The notes under the pieces were generated by a model. That model was not told where the DNA came from. It did not search any database and saw only the letters and a list, made by a program, of their open reading frames with translations. A DNA stretch of 64,000 nt from Poseidonocella sp. HB161398 (lineage in GTDB: Bacteria; Pseudomonadota; Alphaproteobacteria; Rhodobacterales; Rhodobacteraceae), in NCBI RefSeq assembly GCF_005870025.1, contig NZ_VATA01000012.1, forward strand, positions 1-64,000, given 5' to 3'. Within the stretch, counting starts at the first letter, position 1; every line of letters starts with the position of its first letter. Positions 8,401-17,480 of this stretch are shown here, piece by piece. The translations under genes and the position numbers were made by a program.

Positions 8401-10023
8401 TCATGACACGGGGGCGGGGGCGGGGCGGGCCAGCGCCTCGCGCAGCGCCTTCTTGTCGGTCTTGCCGACCGGGGTCAGCGGCAGCGCCTCGGCGAACTGG
8501 AACCGGTCGGGGATCTTGTACTCGGCGATGCCCTGCTCCATCAGGTGGCGCCGCAGCGCCGGGGCGCGCAGCCCGTCCTCGCCGACGATCACCGCGCAGC
8601 TGCGCTCGCCCATCATCGGGTCGGGGACGGCGACCAGCGCCGCCTGGCGCACCTGCGGATGGCGCAGCAGCAGGTTCTCGATCTCCTCGGCCGCGATCTT
8701 CTCGCCGCCGCGGTTGATCTGGTCCTTCACCCGGCCGACGACGCGCAGGCTGCCGGTTTCGGTGCGCTCCACCACGTCGCCGCTGTAGTAGAACCCCTCG
8801 CGGTCGAAGACGCGGGCATTCTGCTCGGGCGCGTTGTAGTAGCCGCGGAACGTGTAGGGCCCGCGCACCGCCAGCATGCCGGGCGTGCCCTCGGGCACCT
8901 CGCGGCCGCTCTCGTCGAGGATGCGGATCTCGTCATCGGGGCTGATCGGGCGGCCCTGGCTGGCAAAGACCGTCTCGGCGTCGTCGCCGTCGCGGGTGTA
9001 GTTGACCAGCCCCTCGGCCATGCCGAAGACCTGCTGCAGCGCGCAGCCGAAGACCCCGGGCACCTGCCGCGCGGTCGCCTCGGCGAAGGCGGCGCCGCCG
9101 ACCAGCATCCGCTCCAGGCTCGACAGGTCGGGGGCGTCGCGCCGCGCCGCCTCCAGCCAGAGCGCCACCGCCGAGGGCACCAGCGGCACCATGTCGATGC
9201 GGTGCCGGGCGATCAGCGGAAAGCAGATCTGCGGATCGGGCGCGGCGGCAAGCACCACGGTGCCCCCGGCCTGGAACACGCCGAGCGCGCCGGGCGAGCT
9301 CATCAGGTAGTTGTGCGGCGCGGGCAGGGCGACGAGGAAGCGCGTCGCCTCGGTCACGCCGCAGATGCGGTTGCTCTCGCGGATGGAGTAGTCGTAGTCG
9401 TCATGGGTGCGCGGGATCAGCTTCGGCGTGCCGGTGCTGCCGCCCGAGAGCTGGAAGAACGCCACCTGCCCCGCGGGGGTCGGGCGGAACTCGGCCGCGG
9501 GCGCCCCGGCGGGATCGAGCCAGGCGGCCAGGTCGCGGCGCGGATCCTCGGCATTGCGGTAGAGCGCCAGCGCCAGCCGGTCGCAGCCCGCGGCAAAGCC
9601 GTTGCCGCCGAAGACCGGATGGCTGCGGTCGGCGATCAGCAGCCGCGGCCGGATCTGCTCGGCATAGGAGGCCAGTTCCGACTGCCGGTGGCTCCAGAGC
9701 GCGTTGATCGGCACGATCCCGGCCTTCAGCAGCGCCTGGAAGACGATGTAGAACTCCGCCACGTTCGGCAGCTGCACCAGCGCGGTGTCGCCATGGCCGA
9801 ACCCGGCCTGGGCCAGCCGCGCGGCCAGCGCGCGGGCCTGCGCGTCGAGATCGCCATAGCTGACGGCGCGGTCGCCGCAGAGGATGGCGGTGGCGCCCGG
9901 ACGGTGGCGGGCCTGGGCCTCCGCCCCGTGGCAGAGCGGCTTTCCGAGCCAGTAGCCCCGGGCGCGGTAGCGGTCGGCCAGATGTGCCGGCCAGCGCTCG
10001 AAGGCGACGAGTTTGCGATCCAT
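8401..10023 (-). CDS. entE: 2,3-dihydroxybenzoate-AMP ligase (EntE/DhbE/VibE family)
   Basis: Activates 2,3-dihydroxybenzoate with ATP and loads it onto the aryl carrier protein. 540 residues, close to EntE (536). Adenylate-forming motifs are clear: QLSGGSTGTPKLIPRTH, QVFGMAEGLVNYTR, YYSGDVVERTETGSLRVVGR, DQINRGGEKIAAEEIE and the catalytic Lys in TPVGKTDKKAL. The aryl-acid signature PHNYLMSSPGALGVF has Asn238 in place of the usual amino-acid-binding Asp, and Ser243 at the position where DHB enzymes keep Ser and salicylate enzymes (PchD, YbtE) have Cys; this favours DHB. Start ATG 10023 with GGAGGA upstream. It is divergently oriented from the NRPS gene across a 178-bp regulatory gap and overlaps the next gene through ATGA. 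Confidence 0.95.
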   Translation of the reverse strand: MDRKLVAFERWPAHLADRYRARGYWLGKPLCHGAEAQARHRPGATAILCGDRAVSYGDLDAQARALAARLAQAGFGHGDTALVQLPNVAEFYIVFQALLKAGIVPINALWSHRQSELASYAEQIRPRLLIADRSHPVFGGNGFAAGCDRLALALYRNAEDPRRDLAAWLDPAGAPAAEFRPTPAGQVAFFQLSGGSTGTPKLIPRTHDDYDYSIRESNRICGVTEATRFLVALPAPHNYLMSSPGALGVFQAGGTVVLAAAPDPQICFPLIARHRIDMVPLVPSAVALWLEAARRDAPDLSSLERMLVGGAAFAEATARQVPGVFGCALQQVFGMAEGLVNYTRDGDDAETVFASQGRPISPDDEIRILDESGREVPEGTPGMLAVRGPYTFRGYYNAPEQNARVFDREGFYYSGDVVERTETGSLRVVGRVKDQINRGGEKIAAEEIENLLLRHPQVRQAALVAVPDPMMGERSCAVIVGEDGLRAPALRRHLMEQGIAEYKIPDRFQFAEALPLTPVGKTDKKALREALARPAPAPVS

Positions 10024-10159
10024 GAATCCTCCGCAGCAGGTAGGGTGGGCGCCTTGCGGCCACACGCCTCCGTAGCGGCCGGAAGGCGCCCCGTCGGGGG
10101 CCCCGGCACGAGCTGCGTCGCATGTTCCCGTCGAAACGCGATTGACGGGTGGCTTTAGT

Positions 10160-10174
10160 TGAGTATTTTTGTCG
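10160..10174. promoter_or_regulatory. candidate iron-responsive site in divergent NRPS/entE promoter
   Basis: TGA-N9-TCG sits inside a short AT-rich patch (about 10151-10186) between the divergent entE-like and NRPS genes. It has the same core and spacing (TTGAGT...TCG) as the palindrome at 3051-3069. The NRPS start ATG 10202 follows a GGAGGG ribosome site. Confidence 0.35.
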
Positions 10175-10201
10175 TGAATTGTCAAGTGCGGCGGAGGGCA
10201 C

Positions 10202-13200
10202 ATGCTCGATCTGACAGAGATGCAGGCGGCAAACTGGGTGGGCGGGCATTCCGCTGCGGCGCGCGATGGCGTAACCGCCCATCTTTACACGGAATTCGAC
10301 GGCGAGGGGCTGGATCCCGCGCGGCTGGAACAGGCGGTGGCGGCGCTTTATGCGCGCCATCCCGGGCTGCGCCTTGCCGTTGCGGCGGATGGCAGCGGGC
10401 GGATTGCCGCCGCCCCGGCTGCGCCGCTTGTCCGCATCGAGGACCTGCGCGGCCTGGCGCCGGAGGCGGTCGGCGCAGCGCTCGGCGCGCGTCGCCAGGC
10501 GGGCACGCATCAGCGGCTGGCGCTGGAGGACGGGCGCGGGATGGAGCTGCGGCTGTCGCTCCTGCCCGGCGGGCGGCAGCGGCTGCATCTCGATATCGAC
10601 ATGGTCCCGGCCGACCCGTCCTGCTTCCCGGCGATTCTCGACGAGCTGGCCGGGCTGTGCCGCGGCGAGGCGCCCGTGCCGCTGCCCGCGCCCGCCGGTC
10701 CGGCGGTGGCCGCCATGCCCGCGGCAGAGCTGCGCGACTGGTGGTCGGCGCGTCTCGACGCGCTGCCGCCCGCGCCGGTCCTGCCGCTGCCCGCGGCGCC
10801 CGAAGGTCCCGCGACGACCCGGCTGGCCGCGCAGCTCTCTGCGGCGGAGGCCGCGGCGCTGCGCCGGGCGGCGCGCGAGGCGCGGGTCACGGTCTCGGCG
10901 CTGATGCAGGCGCTGTTCACCGCGCTTCTGGGCCGCGCCACCGGCCAGCAGGCCTTCCGTCTCAACATGCCGCATTTCCTGCGCGCCCCGGGCGAGGCCG
11001 GGCAGGTCGGCGATTTCTCCGGCATCCTGCCCTTCGCCGCCGAGCTGAGCGAGGGCGAGTCGCTCGCCGCGCTGTCCGGGCGGAGCTGGCGGCAGATGGC
11101 GGCGCTGCTGTCGCGGCGCGAGGGCGCGGGGCCGGGACTGCTGCGCGAGCTGTCGCGCCGCCGCGGCACCGTGGAGACCGCGCCGGTGGTCTTCACCTCC
11201 GGGCTCGATATCGGCGGCGGGGGGCTGGTCTCGGCCCGCGCCCGCGCGGTCTTCGGCGAGCTCGTCTGGACGGTCTCGCAGGGGCCGGGCGTGGCGCTCG
11301 ACGTGCAGCTTGCCGCGCATGAGGGCGGCATCCTCGCCAATTGGGACCTGCGGCTCGACATGATCGAAGCGGGCTGGGCGGAGGCGCTCTTCGACGCCCA
11401 TGTCGCGGCGATGCGGCGGCTGGCGGCGGAGCCCGCGCTGATGGAATCGCCGCTCGGCGACTGGCTGCCGGGGCCGCGCGCCGTGCCGCTGACGCCAATG
11501 CAGGAGGCCTATCTGATGGGCCGCGGCGGGCACATGCCGCTGGGCGGCATCTCGATGCAGGAGCTGCGCGTCCTGCGCGGCGACCTGCCGCTCGAGGCGC
11601 TGCGCGACCAGCTCGGGGCGCTGGTCGCCCGCCATCCGGGGTTGCGCACGGTGATCGATGCGGAGGCGCGCGTCGCCCGCGTTGCGGAACGCCATCCGCT
11701 CAATCTCGACACCCGCGACCTGTCTGGACTGTCGCCGGAGGCGGCCGAGGCGCGGCTGGTGGAGATCGCGGCAGAGACCGGCAACAGCGCCTGCCCGCTC
11801 GACCGCGCGCCCTGGCACGTGCTGGCTGTGGCGCTGCCCGAGGGCGCGGCGGACCGGCTGGCGATCTTCCTGCGCTTCGACGCGCTGACGCTCGACGGCG
11901 CCTCGATCGCCGCGCTGGTGGCGGAGCTCGGCGGAGCCGCCCCGGCAGCGGCCCGGCCTGCGGTCCCTGCGCCGGCTGCGGACCCTGCGCGCGACACGGC
12001 CTACTGGCAGGAGCGGATCGCCGGCATGGCGCCGGTGCCGGATCTGCCCTGGCGGGCGCCGCTCGACCAGCTCGGCAGCTCGCGCTACCGCCGCCTCAGC
12101 CGGACCTTGCCGCGGGCGGTGCTGGCCAGGCTCGCGCGGGCGGGCGCCGGGGCGGGGCTCTTCCGCAATTCGGTGCTCAGCGCCGTGGTGCTCGAGGTGC
12201 TGGCGCGCTGGACGCCGGACCTGTCGCTGCGCATCGGCGTGCCGGTGGCGCCGCCGCCCACGGGCCTGGCGGAGGTGAACCGTTCCTCCTTCCTGCCGGT
12301 CTCCTACCGGGTGACGGCCGATGCGGATCTGGCCGCCCGTGCGCAGGCGCTGCAGGCGGAGATCCATGACGGGCTGGGCCATGGCGGCATTCCGGGCGTG
12401 GCGATCAACCGGATGCTGCTGGCGCGGGACGAGGGCGCGGTGGCGCTGCCGGTGGTGGTGACGAACGGGCTCGGCTGGGCGCGGCCGCCCTCGGGCGAGC
12501 TGCGCGAGGCGGGCGGGCTCACCCGGACGCCGCAGACCGCGCTGGACCTGCGGCTGGTGCAGGATGCGGCCGGAGATCTGCGGATCGACGCCGATTTCGC
12601 CGAGGCCGCGCTGGAGGCGGAGACCGTCGCCGAAATCCTCGACGCCGCCGGGCGCGCGCTGGAGGCCGTCGCCGAGACCGGAGAGCTGGTCCTGCCCGCG
12701 GATGCCATTCCCGCGCCGCCCGACATCCTGTCGGACTGTCCCGAGGGCGATGCCGATTTCCTCGGCCGGATTGCCGCGCGGCTCTTCGGCGGCAGCACCG
12801 AGACGGCGCTGGTCTGCGGCACCGTGCGGCTGGGGGCGGATGCGCTCGGCCGGCTGGTCTCCACGGCGATCGCGGGCTTCCGCGCCCGCGGGCTTGTGCC
12901 CGGCGACGTGGTGGCGCTGGTCCTGCCTAAAAGCGTGGATCACGTCGTGCTGCAGCTCGCCGCCGCGCTGGAGGGGCTGGTCTGGGTGCCGGTCGATGCC
13001 TCCTCGCCGCCCGAACGGCTGGACTACCTGCTGGAGACCTGCGCGCCGCGGATGATCGTGTCGCGCGCGCCTCTGGAGGGACGCGAGACGGTGGCGCCCG
13101 CGGCGCTTCTCTCGGCGGAGCCCTTGCCCGGCTGGCCGGTCCCGGCCGAAACCCTGGCGGCGCGCAGCCGCGATGCCGGCGCGGCCTTCTACCTCTTCAC

Positions 13201-14488
13201 CTCCGGCACGACCGGGCGGCCGAAGGGCGTGGTGCTGACCAATCTTGCGACCGGCAACGTGCTGGCGAAAAGCGTCGCGCATTGGGGGATGGGGCCGGGC
13301 GACTCGATCCTCTCGGCGACGCCGCTGCATCACGACATGTCGATCTTCGACCTCTTCGGCGGGCTCTCGGCCGGGGCGCGGGTGGTGCTGCCCGAGGAGG
13401 GGATGGAGAAGGACGCCCGCCGCTGGGCGGAGCTGGTCCGGGCGGAGCGTCTGACCTTCTGGTGCTCGGTCCCGACCATCCTGGAGATGCTGCTGGCCGC
13501 GGCGCAGCCCGGCGATCTCGCCTCGATCCGGCTGATCGTGCAGGGCGGCGATTTCGTCAAGCCCGCCACCGTGGCGCGGCTGCGCGGGCTCCTGCCCGGG
13601 GCGCGGCTGATCTCCATCGGCGGGCCGACCGAGACCACGATCTGGAGCATCTGGCACGACATCGCCCCCGGAGATACCGGGCAGATCCCCTATGGCCGCA
13701 CCATCCCGGGCGCCGGGAACGAGATCCTCAACCCGCTGGGCGAGCGCTGCCCGGCCGGGGTGCGGGGCCGCATCCACACGACCGGCATCTGCCTGGCGCT
13801 CGGCTATCTGGCCGCGGGCGGGCTGTCGCAGGCCGATTTCCTGACGCTCGCCGACGGCCGCCGCGCCTTCCGCACCGGCGACGAGGCCTGGCGGCGCCGC
13901 GACGGCACGGTGATGTTCGCCACCCGCGTCAACGGCTATGTCAAGATCCGCGGCGTGCGGGTGTCGCTGACCGATGTCGAGGACGCGCTGGCGCGCCATC
14001 CCGGGCTGAGCCACGCCGTGGCGGTCGATCTGGGCGATGCGCGCGAGGGCGAGGTGACGCTGGCGGCGCTGGTCGTGCCCGCACCGGGGCAGGCGCCGGA
14101 TGCGGGCAGCCTGCGCGGCTTCCTCCGCGGGCTCCTGCCCGAGACGCATATCCCCTCGGATTTCGTGACGGTGGAGGCGCTGCCGGTCTCGGCCAACGGC
14201 AAGCCCGACCGCCGCCGCGCGCGAGAGATCGCCGCCGCGCCGCCTCTGCCCGCCGGACGGTCGGCCGAGGTGCTGGGCCTCTATCTCGGCGTCACCGGCG
14301 GCAGCGCCGAGGGGGCCGGGCCCGAGACGCCCTTCCTCTCTCTCGGGCTCAGGCCCGCGCATCTGCGCGCGGTGGCCGAGGCGCTGAACGGCGCCTTCGG
14401 CACGCGGCTGGCCCCGGCCGAGCTGCTGCCCTGCCGCTCGGCCCGCGAGGTCGAAACCCTTCTGGCGCGGCACGCCGCGCGGAGCTGA
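10202..14488 (+). CDS. NRPS Cy-Cy-A protein with inactivated C-terminal carrier domain (VibF N-half like)
   Basis: 1428 residues. Domains in order: cyclization domain 1 (about 1-420; DMVPADPS at 133-140, a DxxxxD motif), cyclization domain 2 (about 428-850; PLTPMQEAYLMGR at its start, DALTLDGAS with Asp560/Asp565), adenylation domain (about 870-1345; TSGTTGRPKG from Thr1000, Asp1045 in HHDMSIFD, GGPTET at 1140-1145, ANGKPDR near the end) and a carrier-like tail (about 1350-1428). In that tail the expected GGHS is replaced: FLSLGLRPAHL puts Pro1385 where the phosphopantetheine serine should be, so it cannot be primed. Cy domains condense and cyclise Ser, Thr or Cys to oxazoline or thiazoline. 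The Cy-Cy-A order is that of VibF, which forms methyloxazoline in vibriobactin. The functional PCP is probably supplied in trans by the protein at 19124-21355. Confidence 0.9.
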   Translation: MLDLTEMQAANWVGGHSAAARDGVTAHLYTEFDGEGLDPARLEQAVAALYARHPGLRLAVAADGSGRIAAAPAAPLVRIEDLRGLAPEAVGAALGARRQAGTHQRLALEDGRGMELRLSLLPGGRQRLHLDIDMVPADPSCFPAILDELAGLCRGEAPVPLPAPAGPAVAAMPAAELRDWWSARLDALPPAPVLPLPAAPEGPATTRLAAQLSAAEAAALRRAAREARVTVSALMQALFTALLGRATGQQAFRLNMPHFLRAPGEAGQVGDFSGILPFAAELSEGESLAALSGRSWRQMAALLSRREGAGPGLLRELSRRRGTVETAPVVFTSGLDIGGGGLVSARARAVFGELVWTVSQGPGVALDVQLAAHEGGILANWDLRLDMIEAGWAEALFDAHVAAMRRLAAEPALMESPLGDWLPGPRAVPLTPMQEAYLMGRGGHMPLGGISMQELRVLRGDLPLEALRDQLGALVARHPGLRTVIDAEARVARVAERHPLNLDTRDLSGLSPEAAEARLVEIAAETGNSACPLDRAPWHVLAVALPEGAADRLAIFLRFDALTLDGASIAALVAELGGAAPAAARPAVPAPAADPARDTAYWQERIAGMAPVPDLPWRAPLDQLGSSRYRRLSRTLPRAVLARLARAGAGAGLFRNSVLSAVVLEVLARWTPDLSLRIGVPVAPPPTGLAEVNRSSFLPVSYRVTADADLAARAQALQAEIHDGLGHGGIPGVAINRMLLARDEGAVALPVVVTNGLGWARPPSGELREAGGLTRTPQTALDLRLVQDAAGDLRIDADFAEAALEAETVAEILDAAGRALEAVAETGELVLPADAIPAPPDILSDCPEGDADFLGRIAARLFGGSTETALVCGTVRLGADALGRLVSTAIAGFRARGLVPGDVVALVLPKSVDHVVLQLAAALEGLVWVPVDASSPPERLDYLLETCAPRMIVSRAPLEGRETVAPAALLSAEPLPGWPVPAETLAARSRDAGAAFYLFTSGTTGRPKGVVLTNLATGNVLAKSVAHWGMGPGDSILSATPLHHDMSIFDLFGGLSAGARVVLPEEGMEKDARRWAELVRAERLTFWCSVPTILEMLLAAAQPGDLASIRLIVQGGDFVKPATVARLRGLLPGARLISIGGPTETTIWSIWHDIAPGDTGQIPYGRTIPGAGNEILNPLGERCPAGVRGRIHTTGICLALGYLAAGGLSQADFLTLADGRRAFRTGDEAWRRRDGTVMFATRVNGYVKIRGVRVSLTDVEDALARHPGLSHAVAVDLGDAREGEVTLAALVVPAPGQAPDAGSLRGFLRGLLPETHIPSDFVTVEALPVSANGKPDRRRAREIAAAPPLPAGRSAEVLGLYLGVTGGSAEGAGPETPFLSLGLRPAHLRAVAEALNGAFGTRLAPAELLPCRSAREVETLLARHAARS

Positions 14489-14577
14489 CCCGGCCCGCGG
14501 CCAGCGCGCCCCCTCGCGGGGCCTGCCTTGCCAGCCTGCGGCGTTCCGGACCCCCAAAGAACGCAAAGGATGACCTG

Positions 14578-15903
14578 ATGCAGGACACGCTGTCCCGCGG
14601 CGGCCGCTTGCCGCTGACCCTCGCGCAGCTCGATTTCTGGGAGGAGTTCCGCTTCCATCCCGGCGAGCCCGTCTCCACCGTCGGCCATGCGGTCCGGCTG
14701 GAGGGCGATCTCGACGCGGCGGCGCTGGCCCGGGCGATCGCCACCGCCTGCGCCGAGACCGACGTTCTGGCGCTGCGCTTCCATGACGAGGGCGGCCGCA
14801 TCCGCCAGAGCTGCGATCCCGGCCGGGCGCCCGAGCTGCTGCGCGCCGATCTGCGCGGCACGGACGATCCGGAGGCGGAGGCGCAGCGGCGGATCGAGGC
14901 GGACATGGCGGCGGTGCTCGACCTTGGGCGCGACCCGCTCTCGGTGCAGTGGCTCCTGCGCACCGGCGACCGGCGCTGGCTGTGGTACAATCGCGGCCAT
15001 CACATCATGCTCGACGGCTACGGCGTCTTCCTGATCGAGCAGCGCGTCGCCCAGCTCTACCGCCATTTCGCCTCGGGCGGCCCGGCGGGCACGCCCTTCC
15101 GTCCCTTCGCCGCCTTCCTCGAGGAGGAGACCGCCTATCGCGCGGGACCCGCGGCGGCGCGGGACGGCGCCTTCTGGCGCGAGGCGCTGGCGCGGCCGGT
15201 GCCGCTGCCGGTGCTGGAGAAGGGCGGCGAGGACTATGCCGCGGAGGGCTATTACAGCGAGCCGCCACTCGATCCGGGCCTGCCGCTGCAGCTGTCGCGC
15301 ACGGCGGCGGAGACCGGCACCGGCTGGCCGGATCTGCTGGTCCTGGCCTCTGCCGCCTATCTGCACCGCCACCTGCCGCGCGAGGAGGCCGCGCTGCCGG
15401 TCTGGCTGCCCTTCATGAGCCGCCTCGGCAGCGTCTCGGCGCTGGTGCCCTGCCTGGCGGTGAACATCCTGCCGCTCTTCGTGACGGTCGGCCCCGAGGA
15501 GCGCTTCGGCGGCTACCTGGCGCGGATGCAGGGCGAGCTGCGCCGCCTGCGCCGCCATGGCCGCTACCGGATCGAGCAGATCGCCGCGGATCACGGCATC
15601 GGCGCGGGGCGGCGGTTCTTCTTCTCGCCGCTGGTCAATGTGATGCCCTTCGACCCGCCGGAATTCCCCGGCTGCCGCGCCAGCCGCGAGGTGCTGGCCA
15701 ACGGCCCGGCTGACGGGTTCAACCTGTCCTTCCGCGCGCGCCGGGACGGCGAAGAGCTGGCTCTGGGGATCGACGGTGACCCCGCGCTGACCAGCGCCGC
15801 GGAATTCGCCCGCCACGAGGCGGAGATCCCGGCCTTCCTGTCGCGCGCCTTCGCCCCGGGCGGGCTCGAGACGGAGATGGGCGCACTGCTCGCCCCGCGC
15901 TGA
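14578..15903 (+). CDS. free-standing condensation enzyme (VibH-like amide synthase)
   Basis: 441 residues, almost exactly the length of VibH (440), with a single condensation domain and no carrier or adenylation domain. Landmarks are LPLTLAQLDFW at the N-terminus, the catalytic NRGHHIMLDGYG with His141, His142 and Asp146, LPVWLPFMSR and the late VNVMPFD, all typical of C domains that take aryl-thioester donors (EntF/VibH branch). VibH joins DHB from its carrier protein to a primary amine of free norspermidine; by analogy this enzyme would acylate a soluble polyamine. The amine substrate is an inference. It follows the NRPS gene by 89 bp in the same direction; ATG 14578 follows AAAGGA. Confidence 0.88.
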   Translation: MQDTLSRGGRLPLTLAQLDFWEEFRFHPGEPVSTVGHAVRLEGDLDAAALARAIATACAETDVLALRFHDEGGRIRQSCDPGRAPELLRADLRGTDDPEAEAQRRIEADMAAVLDLGRDPLSVQWLLRTGDRRWLWYNRGHHIMLDGYGVFLIEQRVAQLYRHFASGGPAGTPFRPFAAFLEEETAYRAGPAAARDGAFWREALARPVPLPVLEKGGEDYAAEGYYSEPPLDPGLPLQLSRTAAETGTGWPDLLVLASAAYLHRHLPREEAALPVWLPFMSRLGSVSALVPCLAVNILPLFVTVGPEERFGGYLARMQGELRRLRRHGRYRIEQIAADHGIGAGRRFFFSPLVNVMPFDPPEFPGCRASREVLANGPADGFNLSFRARRDGEELALGIDGDPALTSAAEFARHEAEIPAFLSRAFAPGGLETEMGALLAPR

Positions 15904-16227
15904 CCCCCGCGGGCGCGCCGGACGGCCCCGGCCCCGGCGCGGCCCATTTATGGATGAATATCGACCCCGCCTGATTGCAACGCCCTGTTCGGCTCTGGCC
16001 CGAGGGTGGCAATTCCGGCTTCTGCGAGCGGCCCGGTCCCTCGTCGCCGCGAGCCCCGATGGATTTCCGCGTTCTTGCCCCTCATGGATCCAGGACATCG
16101 GCAGGTGCCGTGCCGGTCCGCACATCAGGTCGGGAAAGCGATGGGAGCGACCCTTTCGCCATCCCCGGCCAGGTTGCTACATTTCCTCTGCGGGCATTGG
16201 CCGACATGACCGCCCGCGCCGTTTGCT
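15904..16227. other. intergenic stretch before transposase remnants
   Basis: About 320 bp with no gene I can support. A short AT-richer patch near 15946-15975 follows the condensation gene. The right part probably represents the downstream flank of the decayed IS110 element. Confidence 0.5.
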
Positions 16228-16910
16228 TCATGCCACCGCCGCGACACGCGCCGGATCGTATTCTTCGGCCCGCGCGAGAACCGGCCAGACGATCCTCGCG
16301 TCCTTGCTGGCCAGCGCGACGGCCACGACAGCGGCATGCTGCCGCTCGCGCAGCCGGGCGATCCATTGGCTCCTGGGGTCCGTCTTGCCGCGCGCCTTCC
16401 CCGGCACGGCCCTCGCTGCGAGGATCATCAGCCTGCGAAGGTCGCGGTCGCCGCGCTTGGGGCTCGCGCTTTGGCGGCCCCGCAGGGGCCGCGGTCGCTG
16501 CGCCCTGCCGAAGAGCCGCGCCTTGCCCCCGCTCGACCCCGGTCTTGGCACAAGTCCCAGCGTCACGCCGAAGGCGTGCCTCCGGCACGACGCAGCAAAC
16601 TCCCGTCCGTTCCGGAAGCTGCCCTGATCGCCGGCCGCTGCGACCAGCGCGGATGCCGTGATCCGCTGCCCGGCAGGCGATCTGGCGTCGTGCCGGAGGC
16701 ACGCCTCTGGCGTCCTGTCGAAGGCACGCCTCTGGCGTGACGCCAGATCTGCCGAGAGGGGCCCGATCCCTTCGATGCAGCCGATCCGCTGGCAGGCCTC
16801 GTTCTTCCGGAACAGCGTCCTGATCCTGCGGTCGAAGGCGGCGATGCGCTTGTCGAGTTCTGCCAATTCTTCGCGGATCTCCATCACGAGGTCCCGGATC
16901 ATGTGCGGCA
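16228..16910 (-). pseudogene. IS110-family transposase remnant, C-terminal half, interrupted by palindromic repeats
   Basis: The reverse strand reads, from 16902 downward, a coiled helix (MIRDLVMEIREELAELDKR), then CIEGIGPLSA, ITASALVAAAGDQGSFRNGREFAA, LGLVPRPGSSGGKARL, SPKRGDRDLRRLMILAARAV, DPRSQWIARLRERQHAAVVAVALASKDARI and EEYDP, in the order of the C-terminal half of IS110-family transposases (IPGIGP, the serine-containing LGL.P...SSGGK motif, then the GDRYLR helix). The N-terminal DEDD catalytic part is missing. Extra residues separate conserved blocks: about 35 between GPLSA and ITASAL and about 10 (SCRRHAFGVT) between REFAA and LGLVPR. These correspond to the palindromic repeats at 16561-16592 and 16686-16742. 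A dead element. Confidence 0.8.
16561..16742. repeat. three copies of a ~30-bp palindromic element
   Basis: Copy 1 (16561-16592) has the hairpin GCCGAAGG-CGTG-CCTCCGGC. Copies 2 (16686-16715) and 3 (16715-16742) are in the opposite orientation, adjacent to each other, and share CGTCGTGCCGGAGGCACGCC or close variants followed by T(C/T)(T/C)GGCGT. All three lie inside the transposase remnant and interrupt conserved protein blocks. They behave like REP/MITE-type inserts. Confidence 0.7.
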
Positions 16911-16959
16911 CCCGTCCTCGCGGCGGCGTCCTCCGGCGATCCGGACATCCGCTGCCCGG

Positions 16960-17480
16960 CAGGACCTTGCGGCACGCACTGTCCCGTGAGCGATGGACAT
17001 CCGCCCGGGCTTTTCCCTGCCGCCGCTCGAATGCGGCTCTGGCGTGCGGCCAGGCCAGGCCGAGAGGTCCCGCGAGGCGCGGCACCCGGCGGCATCCGCC
17101 AGCGCCGTTGCGGTGACGGGACCGATGCCCGGAATGGCCTGCGGGCGCTCCGCGGCCGCGCTGGCCTCCGTCGCGCGGCGGCTCTCCTTTGCCAGCGCAT
17201 CGCTCTGATCGGGGGGCAAAGACCTGCCCGGCCAGCACCCGGGCAGCAGCCGGCAGGCCGGCGCGCTCGGCCGTCTCGGGCAGGCGCCCGGCATTCCGGA
17301 CGCCCTTCGGCGCCAGGATGCCGAATTCGCCGAGACGCGCGCGGATTGCCTTGGCGACCTGGGCAGGCCGGGGGCGGGAAACGCCCGCGCCTTGCGGGTC
17401 ATCGGACGCGCCTGCGTGCTCTCGTCCATCACCGGCACGAAGCGCATTGCCAGCCGGATGGCAGCGTCGGCTCGGCCCCG
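16960..17480 (-). pseudogene. second IS110-family (IS1111-like) transposase remnant
   Basis: Reverse-strand fragments in different frames give, in transposase order: DAAIRLAMRFVPVMDE (17436-17475), AKAIRARLGEFGILAPKG (about 17310-17370), AIPGIGPVTATALADAAG (about 17090-17150) and HSSGGREKPGRMS (about 16995-17040). These match the MRFVPVK, LRGHLAEFGIVAPKG, IPGIGP.TATAL and HSSGGK blocks of IS1111-type transposases. Because the IPGIGP block also occurs in the neighbouring remnant, these are two different elements lying head to tail. Frame changes and missing ends show it is dead. The N-terminal part, if present, would be upstream to about 17700 and is not recognisable. Confidence 0.7.

Noticed and set aside
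9401-14566. Reverse-strand open frame of about 1,700 codons
   Set aside because: Antisense to the NRPS Cy-Cy-A gene, which shows all expected catalytic motifs on the forward strand.
16960-17480. The two transposase remnants considered as one intact IS110 element
   Set aside because: The IPGIGP and SSGGK blocks each occur twice, frames change and the N-terminal catalytic part is missing.
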